Origin: a virus
Reading direction: 5' to 3' (one strand)
IMG/VR virus record: IMGVR_UViG_3300028840_008160
Span: 248,001 to 312,000 of that record
DNA: 64,000 nt
The translations under genes and the position numbers were made by a program. Positions within the stretch are counted from its first letter, which is position 1. Each line of letters starts with the position of its first letter. Under the pieces are notes generated by a model. That model saw nothing but the letters and a program-made list of their open reading frames with translations. It was not told the DNA's origin and ran no database searches. This document shows, piece after piece, positions 53,062-60,280 of the stretch.

Positions 53062-53429
53062 AACATTTAGCTCAAATTCAAACTGAATTTTTACAGCAAC
53101 AGCCTGAATGTGGTCGTTTTCTTACTCCAAGGCAACGTCATCGCCGCAAAATGTTACGCCGAATGCAACAGCGACGTGATCCCGAATGTATTGAAGCTTC
53201 TCACCATAAAGAAGCTGCAGATAAAAAGATGAAAGTTATCACTGTAACATGTCGAGATTATGATGACAAATTAGAAAATTTGTTGAATCATATTAAAGAT
53301 ATAGGCAATGTTGGTCATTCATTTCCAATTGTTATTGATGAAGGCTCAGAAACTGAAGGGAAATTTGGTTGGGATGGTGATGGAGCAGATTACATAAAAG
53401 AAATCAAAATGACTTATGAAGACGAGTAG
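53058..53429 (+). CDS. Motif-bearing protein, candidate head cargo
   Basis: 123 residues; ATGA overlap. MKHLAQIQTEFLQQQ gives the shared motif; the second module is missing or replaced by a very basic stretch ('RQRHRRKMLRRMQQRRD'). A separate C-terminal domain follows: 'MKVITVTCRDYDDKLENLLN', 'GNVGHSFPIVIDEG', 'GWDGDGADYI', which looks folded but is unrecognised. Confidence 0.7.
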   Translation: MKHLAQIQTEFLQQQPECGRFLTPRQRHRRKMLRRMQQRRDPECIEASHHKEAADKKMKVITVTCRDYDDKLENLLNHIKDIGNVGHSFPIVIDEGSETEGKFGWDGDGADYIKEIKMTYEDE

Positions 53430-53438
53430 GAGAATGAA

Positions 53439-54471
53439 ATGCGGCATCTAGCGCAAATACAAATTGAATTCTTGAAAGAAGCTCGTAAGTGGGATGATCT
53501 TACGTATGAAGAACAAAAGGGATCTTAAGCGTCATCCTAAATCAAAACGAAAGTTGACAGCTAGACCTGGAAAAGGTACACAAAAGAAAGAAGCACCTGA
53601 CGAAGTACGAAAGAAGCTTAAAGATAAGAAAAAAGAAGTAAAGCCAAAAGTTGAATTTGAGCCTGAGTCATGGGACAATATTGCTTCAAAGCTATCTAAT
53701 AAATCAAGATCAGATATTCAATCCGAGATTGTTAAATTAGAAACAAAAATGGAGAAAAGAAATCAAGCTGCAATACGAAGAGAGCAACGTGCTCAAGGTA
53801 ATTTAGATGGAACAGCTATTGATGCTGCTTATGAAAGAAATAGACCTGATGAAATGAGAACAAAGTTACTCAAACATTATTTGCAAAATGGTTCAAAACC
53901 ATTGCCCAAAAATCTTAAAGAAGAGTTTGAGCAATATCAAAAAGATCAAGAATGGCGACAAGAACATAAAGAGAAGCGAAAAGAGCGACGTGAACAAGAA
54001 ATGAGTGAACATGGTCATTTGATGGATAAGATGGTTACATGGACTTCAAAGAAGAATTTTGGCCGTGAGATGATAGGCAGAGTCACAGCTGTTAAGTCCG
54101 GTAAGCGCGGTCCATATGTAAAGACAGACACAGGTTGGAAAGTACCAGTATCCATGATAACAAAATCAAAAACTGCTCCAATAGAGGAGCGCCACAAAAC
54201 TAGAGTACAACCGAAATCATTGGTAGGTAAAAAAATTACATGGCCGACTAAACATAGACCACAAATATTTAGGCGACCTCGTCGAATGAGACCAGGACGA
54301 TTGTATAGAGTTGGCCCAAAGCCTGCACCTCCAGGATACGACGCAACTTCAGGAACGGCATCTGGTGTCGTGACTGGAGTAAAAGGCAGTAAGTTGTTAG
54401 TTGATAATTGGACAGTGCCAATAACATTAGTTAAGAAAGTAGATGATAAAGATTTCACTGGGTGGGTATGA
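53439..54471 (+). pseudogene. Frameshifted motif-bearing gene with SH3-like domains
   Basis: ATG 53439 behind TAGGAG gives MRHLAQIQIEFLKEA and 'RKWDDLTYEEQKG', then stops at 53526. From 53521 the next frame continues 'DLKRHPKSKRKLTARPGKG' to 54471. Compared with sister genes (EEQKGYLSRHP), two bases (AT of GATATC) are missing. The long remainder is basic and ends in SH3-like segments ('KMVTWTSKKNFGREMIGRVT', 'SGVVTGVKGSKLLVDNWTVP'), like the protein at 24381. About 344 residues if repaired. Confidence 0.65.
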
Positions 54472-54554
54472 TTGGTATGTTGATATTTGAAATATATGGG
54501 TTAAATAATGATAATGATAAACTTAGTTTGAACTAATTTTCTATGTTCTGTCGC

Positions 54555-54571
54555 ATGACTATATAAGTCAT
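54555..54571 (+). promoter_or_regulatory. Dyad with TGACTAT at a start codon
   Basis: ATGACT, ATATA, AGTCAT: a perfect 6-base dyad whose last two bases are in the ATG at 54570. It contains the TGACTAT core seen before other genes. Possible operator/promoter; no Shine-Dalgarno lies between it and the start. Confidence 0.45.
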
Positions 54572-55289
54572 GAATATGACAGATCAAATCAGACACGTAG
54601 CAAGATTGCCGCAACGACTTCTTCGTGAACGAGCAATGATTGCAGAGCTTGCTGCAAAGACAGTCCATGTAACAATTCGTGACTTTAAAGCGAAGAATGC
54701 TCCTCCCCCACAAAGTCTAAGTATTTCTCCAGTACTTTCAAGACATCTTAGAAAAGACCCACAACTCGGTTTTCGTGAAAAACCGACGTTTATGGGCATA
54801 CTTATCAAAGTTGATGAAAATCTACGGGAAGGTGAAATTAGACTTAGCTCAGTTGATACATCACGACAACTTAGATACACAGCAAGTTCGATAATTTCAC
54901 CTTATCTTTTTTCAATATTTGGTAATGATTGTTACAATATTGTTATCAAAACTAGAGGCCATCCTGTTAATTTTCACAGCGCCGGACCGGAGCAAACAGC
55001 GCTTGAAATGTTACGAGAAATGATCACTGAAAAAGAGTTTTTTAAGTACCTTAAGTATGGCTTTCTTATTGTTGAAGGTAAAAGTGGTAAACAGTATCAA
55101 GTTTTCAGACTAAATGCACACACAAAAGTTTGGATGAGAGGTAAACTCGTCGAAGAAATTTGTGTAAGAATAAACAATAAAGCAGACGTACCACCAACTG
55201 ACAATGTGATTGCGTTCAAAGTCATGATTGAAAGTAATGAAGATGAATTCAGACGGATAGGAAACGTTTATAGAATGAAGGTTGCATGA
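54570..55289 (+). CDS. Two-domain protein with paralogous C-terminal domain (copy 3 of 3)
   Basis: 239 residues from ATG 54570 (or 54576). The N-terminal 140 residues are unrecognised ('ARLPQRLLRERAMIAELAAK'). The shared domain follows: 'ALEMLREMITEKEFFKYLKY', 'GKQYQVFRLN', 'GKLVEEICVRI', 'PPTDNVIAFKVMIESNEDEF'. Each of the three copies has a different N-terminal partner, which suggests a reusable module. Stop overlaps the next gene (ATGATC). Confidence 0.65.
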   Translation: MNMTDQIRHVARLPQRLLRERAMIAELAAKTVHVTIRDFKAKNAPPPQSLSISPVLSRHLRKDPQLGFREKPTFMGILIKVDENLREGEIRLSSVDTSRQLRYTASSIISPYLFSIFGNDCYNIVIKTRGHPVNFHSAGPEQTALEMLREMITEKEFFKYLKYGFLIVEGKSGKQYQVFRLNAHTKVWMRGKLVEEICVRINNKADVPPTDNVIAFKVMIESNEDEFRRIGNVYRMKVA

Positions 55290-55687
55290 TCATTACACCT
55301 CAAACAAAATCAATCTTTCTTGCCGGGCCAATTCCCAGAGTCACTGTTGATTTTCAAGAAACATGGCAGCATGCCGCCGCATTGATTTCAAGACTTGACG
55401 AGAATGTTGTCGTATATTGCCCAATGCCTTTTTCACTTGATGGTTATGAGTCGCAAATTGAATGGGAAGAAGACCATCTTGAAGAAGCATCTGTTATTTT
55501 GTTTTGGGTGCCTAGACATATAGCTGCGTCGGTACCTGAAGTTGACATGTCTGCTTTCACAACAAATGTTGAATTTGGTGACTATTATTTGATTGCTTTG
55601 TACTCTAAATATCGCATTTTTGGAGCATCTTTTGGAAAACCTAGAACTATTTTGCCTGATCTACAAACAGATCCAAGAACTAATTGA
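55286..55687 (+). CDS. Nucleoside 2-deoxyribosyltransferase-like protein
   Basis: 133 residues. 'SIFLAGPIPR' opens the fold; 'VVVYCPMPFSL', 'QIEWEEDHLEEASVILFWVP' (acidic residues of the active site) and 'FTTNVEFGDYYL' match the Nuc_deoxyri_tr2 group, which exchange bases on deoxynucleosides or act on modified nucleotides. The C-terminus looks short, and the frame overlaps the next ORF, so the end may be altered. Confidence 0.75.
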   Translation: MIITPQTKSIFLAGPIPRVTVDFQETWQHAAALISRLDENVVVYCPMPFSLDGYESQIEWEEDHLEEASVILFWVPRHIAASVPEVDMSAFTTNVEFGDYYLIALYSKYRIFGASFGKPRTILPDLQTDPRTN

Positions 55688-55895
55688 AGCTGGCAAAGAG
55701 TTCTATTTGCGTGGGTTGCTTAATCTTATAGAACCTATTGATAAAACAAACGACTACGATCGCGCATTAGAAATGTTACAAATGAGCGTTGATGATGTGG
55801 TTGAAATTTCCGATACTGAATTCCAATGTTTTGTGCAAGATCAATGGGCTTGGACTCAACAAGCATTCATGTCAAATACGAAGTATCTAAAATGA
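55620..55895 (+). CDS. Unknown protein, uncertain start
   Basis: About 91 residues if started at TTG 55620; no ATG exists and the frame is open from further upstream (TTG 55593). 'QIQELIEAGKEFYLRGLLNL' and 'LEMLQMSVDDVVEISDTEFQ' are coding-like and helical. It overlaps the deoxyribosyltransferase-like gene by nearly 70 bases, so a frameshift that once joined them is possible. Stop overlaps the next start (ATGA). Confidence 0.45.
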   Translation: MEHLLENLELFCLIYKQIQELIEAGKEFYLRGLLNLIEPIDKTNDYDRALEMLQMSVDDVVEISDTEFQCFVQDQWAWTQQAFMSNTKYLK

Positions 55896-56428
55896 GTGGT
55901 GAACAATCATTAAATTTATGTGCGACTAAACGTTTTGGTCTTGATTTGTCGCCAGAAGAGCAAAAATACAAAGAACAATTAAAAGATTTTTTGCTTGCAT
56001 TAAATCATCGGACTGTCAGAATCATAAGGCGCAGTGATTTACCGCTCGAAATAGAACAAGCATTAAAGACATTCAAAGAAAAAGCTGCAAAAATAACGGA
56101 TGAAATTACAGCTAAAGCATGTCAAATTAAAGACGGACAATGCATTAGAACAAGAAAAAACCCAGAAAATAATACTGATTTTTGTTGTTGTAACGAATGT
56201 GGTTGGGGCGTAGGTTATATTAAACAAATTTCGACACAAGAAATTAACGAACGTGCTAAATTTTGGGATAATGAAAAGGGGTTTCACAGAGTTGACGGTT
56301 GTGCGCTTCCTAAAGAAGAACGATCTATAACTTGTCTTTATTACTTATGTGATGATGCGATTGAGAATATTTCAAAATTCGAGCTTGACGTGCTTTATCT
56401 GATAGGTTCGTTTAGAGAAATAATGTAG
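55892..56428 (+). CDS. Cys-rich unknown protein, 178 residues
   Basis: ATG 55892 overlaps the previous stop; the longer frame from 55826 is less likely. Many Cys in the second half: 'KACQIKDGQCIRTRKN', 'FCCCNECGWGVGYI', 'VDGCALPKEERSITCLYYLC'. A metal or disulfide protein of unknown role, nine bases before a thioredoxin gene, which might act on it. Confidence 0.6.
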   Translation: MSGEQSLNLCATKRFGLDLSPEEQKYKEQLKDFLLALNHRTVRIIRRSDLPLEIEQALKTFKEKAAKITDEITAKACQIKDGQCIRTRKNPENNTDFCCCNECGWGVGYIKQISTQEINERAKFWDNEKGFHRVDGCALPKEERSITCLYYLCDDAIENISKFELDVLYLIGSFREIM

Positions 56429-56436
56429 GAGATAAA

Positions 56437-56835
56437 ATGAGCATATTAATTGTGACAGATGAGACATTTGATAAAGAAGTACTAAAAGCTGATAAGCTCG
56501 TGTTAATTGCTTTTTGTGCGCCATGGTGTTCTCATTGTAAGTATCTTGATCGAGTGTTTGAAAGAGTTGAGAAAAAGTTTGGTGAAGCTAAGTATTGCGT
56601 GATCAATATAGATGAAAATCCTCTAACGACTCAAACATTCGATATTGTTGCTATTCCTACTGTGTTTTTTATTAAAGATGGTGAATGTAAAAAGCAAACA
56701 ATAGGCTCGCGATCAGATACTGAATATTTGACAGATATTGCCAAGATACTCGGTAGAAATAAAGATGAAGTTTTGCATACTGACTATCAATGGTCAGTCA
56801 GTCGACATCTAAAACCAAAACCAATATTATTATAA
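56437..56835 (+). CDS. Thioredoxin
   Basis: 132 residues behind AGGAG. Active site 'FCAPWCSHCKYL' (CSHC instead of CGPC, so a shifted redox potential is likely), cis-Pro in 'AIPTVFFIKDGE', and the fold length fits, with about 25 extra residues at the end. It reduces disulfides, perhaps in a phage ribonucleotide reductase outside the window or in neighbouring Cys-rich proteins. Confidence 0.88.
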   Translation: MSILIVTDETFDKEVLKADKLVLIAFCAPWCSHCKYLDRVFERVEKKFGEAKYCVINIDENPLTTQTFDIVAIPTVFFIKDGECKKQTIGSRSDTEYLTDIAKILGRNKDEVLHTDYQWSVSRHLKPKPILL

Positions 56836-56878
56836 AACTGTATGAGAGATTTTTGATTTCACTTCATTTTATATCTCA

Positions 56879-56906
56879 GCTCCCTTATAGCTAACTATAA
56901 GGGAGC
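56879..56906 (+). promoter_or_regulatory. Perfect hairpin hiding the Shine-Dalgarno of the gene at 56910
   Basis: GCTCCCTTATAG, loop CTAA, CTATAAGGGAGC: 12 perfect base pairs. The 3' arm is the Shine-Dalgarno (AAGGGAG), four bases before the ATG. There is no T-run after it, so it is more likely a translation switch than a terminator. Confidence 0.6.
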
Positions 56907-56909
56907 ATT

Positions 56910-58841
56910 ATGAATCATTTCTCACAAATTAGCAAAGAATTTTCAAAGCATGCAATTGCAAAAGTTGCTAAAAGTTGGGATGAGTTGTCATTAAATAAGC
57001 AGTATGAGTATCTAAAGAAGCATGCATCAGTGACAAAAACTGCTAGAAAATGGGATGACTTGTCCTATGATGAACAACGAGCTTATTTAAAACGGCATCC
57101 AAAAAGCAAACGTAAAATAACTGCTAGGCCTTCTGCAAGAAAAGAAGCCCCGCAAGAAGATATCAAAAAACCAAAAGTAAAACCTTCTGGCACATCTGAT
57201 ATTAATGAAAACACTTTTCCATTTTTGAAATATTATACACGCGAGTCGGCAAGACAAAAAGTGTTGAGTGCTTTGTCAGCTGCTCAAGAAGCTGTCACTA
57301 GTGGTACAGCATATTTTGATGATTTGAATACATTGTCTAAATTAATTTCAAATGATCCTAATTTACATCTTGATAGAATTATTGGAAGACTTGATAAAAG
57401 AATGTCGAAGGAAGACGTTAAATCATTGTCAAGTAAATTAGGACTCGGATGGTCGACTGATTCACCTAAGGGTGTTAAACAGGTTTGGAGATTTCTTCGT
57501 TCTGGTGAAGATTTGCAAAAAGCGACTAAACAACTTGCTAGTAATATAGCTGCAGTAAAGTTCAATGATAATGAACGACCAATAGTTAATAAATTGCAGC
57601 AGGTTCTTAAAGATTATAAGCCTCTTCTTGAATTACATGACAAATTAAAACAGACAAGAATGGAAAAAGGCTATAGGCCCAAAGAAAAGAAGCCTATTGA
57701 AGTTAATATTGATCAGCCTTTAGAAAAACGTTATCCATTTGTTGGATCTGTCGAAACACATGTTCATAAATTGAGGCAATCTGGAGATGAAAAATCTGTA
57801 GAATCATGGCAACATCGACATGACAAACTAGTTCAAGCACTCGAAGTTGCAGATGAAAGTTTGCAAGAAGGACAAATCTTCAACATTGATTATAAAGAAT
57901 TGAAAGATCGCATTAGTTCTGCTATGCCAAAAGTTGAGATCTATAATTTAGTTGAAAAACATGGTGGTGATAGACAGGCATCACCTGATATTTATTTTTA
58001 TGGACTGAATGAGTTGCCAAAAGCTGTTAGAACTGCAGAAGGATATACTAATAGTAGAAACCCTGCAATTGCTGCTGCAGCAAAAGAATGGCTAGAAATT
58101 TATCAACCATTTTTGGCTGCTAGAGAATTGTTAAAGCAACTCAAGCCTATGATTGTGAAAGGTCGTAAGCCTGATCCAAATGCACCAGAAAAATATGTTC
58201 CACCTGCAGGAGCAATAAAAGATCTTAGAAAAGTAAATGAATTATTAACAGGCATGACTGATAATATTCGTAAGCGCGTAATTGATAGTTCAAAACGTTA
58301 CTATCGTGATGTTGTTGATACGTATATAAATGAAACAAATGGAATGATATCACCTCATGAATGGGCGAAAGAAAAACGAAATAACTTTTATCCACAAGTA
58401 TTAAATGTATTAGTACATCAAACTGGTGATTATGGTAAACAAATATATAAGCCGATTGATGCAATAGATAAGAGAATTGATTTAATGGCAGAACGAGACG
58501 GAGAAGCCGTATTACAAAGATTCATTGCTAAAAATGCTGATAAGTTAGCATCTATTATTGGAGAAAAAGGTGGATTGAAACAGGCATCTTCGCTTGGTAT
58601 TCAAATTGAAGGTCATGACATCAGTGGTAAAATGAGGTTTAAGTTTGATGATGGTAGTATGTTTGATGTTTGGAGCAGTGTAGTACTTCATTTTAGTAGT
58701 GGTGGGAGACTAACTTCTGGTCAGCCATTTTATAGGTATCCAACAACTTTTCATAATATTGTTACACCAAATGGTGAAACAATGAGGGCAGCAACGGAAG
58801 AATGGATGAATGAAACGTTTACTGAATTAAAAACTGCATGA
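56910..58841 (+). CDS. Large motif-bearing protein with duplicated second module
   Basis: 643 residues. MNHFSQISKEFSKHA is the shared N-terminal motif. The second module occurs twice: 'KSWDELSLNKQYEYLKKH' at about 21-38, then 'RKWDDLSYDEQRAYL' and RHPKSKRK at about 47-69. The rest is a long helical protein without known motif, ending in a beta-rich part ('MRFKFDDGSMFDVWSSVVLH'). Candidate major internal head protein, probably controlled by the hairpin over its ribosome binding site. A terminator follows. Confidence 0.75.
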   Translation: MNHFSQISKEFSKHAIAKVAKSWDELSLNKQYEYLKKHASVTKTARKWDDLSYDEQRAYLKRHPKSKRKITARPSARKEAPQEDIKKPKVKPSGTSDINENTFPFLKYYTRESARQKVLSALSAAQEAVTSGTAYFDDLNTLSKLISNDPNLHLDRIIGRLDKRMSKEDVKSLSSKLGLGWSTDSPKGVKQVWRFLRSGEDLQKATKQLASNIAAVKFNDNERPIVNKLQQVLKDYKPLLELHDKLKQTRMEKGYRPKEKKPIEVNIDQPLEKRYPFVGSVETHVHKLRQSGDEKSVESWQHRHDKLVQALEVADESLQEGQIFNIDYKELKDRISSAMPKVEIYNLVEKHGGDRQASPDIYFYGLNELPKAVRTAEGYTNSRNPAIAAAAKEWLEIYQPFLAARELLKQLKPMIVKGRKPDPNAPEKYVPPAGAIKDLRKVNELLTGMTDNIRKRVIDSSKRYYRDVVDTYINETNGMISPHEWAKEKRNNFYPQVLNVLVHQTGDYGKQIYKPIDAIDKRIDLMAERDGEAVLQRFIAKNADKLASIIGEKGGLKQASSLGIQIEGHDISGKMRFKFDDGSMFDVWSSVVLHFSSGGRLTSGQPFYRYPTTFHNIVTPNGETMRAATEEWMNETFTELKTA

Positions 58842-58868
58842 GTTAATCTCTCCTTATGTTTGTGAAAG

Positions 58869-58909
58869 AAAAGCTACTCATCTTCCTTATTTGAGTAGCT
58901 TTTTCTTTT
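58869..58909 (+). terminator. Rho-independent terminator
   Basis: AAGCTACTCA pairs with TGAGTAGCTT across a ten-base loop, flanked by A-run and T-run (could serve both directions). Confidence 0.8.
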
Positions 58910-58962
58910 GTTTCGATGTTAGCTATGATAATTCACATAGTGAATTTGAATCTAAGAATTTC

Positions 58963-58983
58963 TTTGTCTTCTTGAATGACTAT
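58963..58983 (+). promoter_or_regulatory. Candidate phage promoter element
   Basis: TTTGTCTTC, then TTGAATGACTAT; the partner of the element at 32485. It lies 36 bases before the gene at 59019 and is followed by a TATTATTCAATAATA dyad. Confidence 0.5.
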
Positions 58984-59018
58984 TATTCAATAATAAGAGT
59001 TTTATCAAGGACTAAGTT

Positions 59019-60089
59019 ATGAACATATTGTTTGTAGGTGGCACGTTTGATGATACTGGTGGAAAAGCATCTGGCTATATGACAAAACTTAGCAGCGCAG
59101 TTCATCGAATTTTTCAGTCACAAATGAAAGACGGTGATTCGTTTGTAATACAAAACGGCGGTAATTATAATGACTTGTCAGCTATAAGTTGCGCATGTGA
59201 TCTTTTATTTTGGTTTCCTAACATACCAAATGATAAACCCAAAATTGTTGACAACATTAAGATGAGCTATCCCAAAATGATTTTGGTCGAATCTAAAAAT
59301 AATAAGCAGGAAAAGTACACACATTTTCATCTTATTGCTAGAATGTTGAAGCACAAAACTAATTTAATGATCGAGTTTACTGGAACACGTGTAACATGCG
59401 CTTCAATTCTAGATCCTTTAGGTAACGCATTTACAATGCATGATGATAATATTGATTCAGTGGCAGTAAGATTAGCGTCACGTTGTATAGAATTATTATC
59501 ATTTACTCGAGTGAAAAGCGTTAGTATAGGTGGCGCGATACAATGTGATGATATTCCAGAATTTTTTAAAATTGTTAGAGAACGATCAGACACATTTCAT
59601 GAACTTATACATGCAGCTAATACGTCAAGATTTTTGGGTAACATATCATTTAGATGCGAATCAGGATTTCCTTCTCTTAGACGAGGTGATTTGATATTTG
59701 TATCGCAACGAAACGTTGACAAGCGACAAATTTCTGCTGAATCAATGGTAGCTGTATTAATGACTTCAACGCCAGATGTTCGATATTATGGACATACTAA
59801 GCCATCTGTTGACACGCCTATTCAACGTTTGTTGTATGATTATTATCCAAATGTCAACTACATGTTGCACTCGCATGTATATGTTGACGGTATGATGATG
59901 ACACAGAATGTCATTCCTTGTGGAGCGATAGAAGAGTTTCTAGAAGTTATATCATTGAATACCAATCATGAATCATCTGATTTTTGCGTTAATTTGAAAG
60001 GTCATGGATCACTTGTGTTAGCAAACAGTCTTGCCTATTTGAATCACGTGACATATATAGCAAGACCTTTTCCAGAAGCGCAAATATGA
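59019..60089 (+). CDS. Two-domain protein ending in a class II aldolase domain
   Basis: 356 residues. The first 180 form a nucleotide-fold-like domain ('NILFVGGTFDDTGGKASGYM', 'CDLLFWFPNIPNDKPKIVDN'), a layout I associate with aldolase-like proteins of large phages. The second half is class II aldolase: 'RFLGNISFRCESGFPSLRRGD', 'DTPIQRLLYDYYPNVNYMLHSHVYVDG' (in parts, with the zinc H-S-H) and 'LKGHGSLVLANS'. It begins a coupled unit with the CoaD-CoaE gene, so a link to CoA or pantothenate chemistry is possible but unproven. Confidence 0.7.
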   Translation: MNILFVGGTFDDTGGKASGYMTKLSSAVHRIFQSQMKDGDSFVIQNGGNYNDLSAISCACDLLFWFPNIPNDKPKIVDNIKMSYPKMILVESKNNKQEKYTHFHLIARMLKHKTNLMIEFTGTRVTCASILDPLGNAFTMHDDNIDSVAVRLASRCIELLSFTRVKSVSIGGAIQCDDIPEFFKIVRERSDTFHELIHAANTSRFLGNISFRCESGFPSLRRGDLIFVSQRNVDKRQISAESMVAVLMTSTPDVRYYGHTKPSVDTPIQRLLYDYYPNVNYMLHSHVYVDGMMMTQNVIPCGAIEEFLEVISLNTNHESSDFCVNLKGHGSLVLANSLAYLNHVTYIARPFPEAQI

Positions 60090-60280
60090 AATTTGTTAAG
60101 GAAATCATAAGAAAACATAAATTGAGAAAGATGAATCAGCTAATTAGAGATACTGAAAACTTTATAGCATGTGCAGATAGTGATAATGCTCTGTCATTAG
60201 CTAGAAACTGTCGCAAACGAAGATCTGAATTAGTTGATTTGTTAGAAAAGCTCGAACAAAAGAAACGAGAACTAGAATGA
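60086..60280 (+). CDS. Small coiled-coil protein, 64 residues
   Basis: ATGA overlaps on both sides link it to the aldolase and CoaD-CoaE genes. Basic helix ('VKEIIRKHKLRKMNQLIRD') and a final coiled coil ('LVDLLEKLEQKKRELE'). No family recognised. Confidence 0.6.
   Translation: MKFVKEIIRKHKLRKMNQLIRDTENFIACADSDNALSLARNCRKRRSELVDLLEKLEQKKRELE

Noticed and set aside
54015-54458. 147-codon minus-strand ORF
   Set aside because: Opposite the SH3-like part of the frameshifted cargo gene; length follows from its Gly/Lys-rich codons, and there is no start signal.
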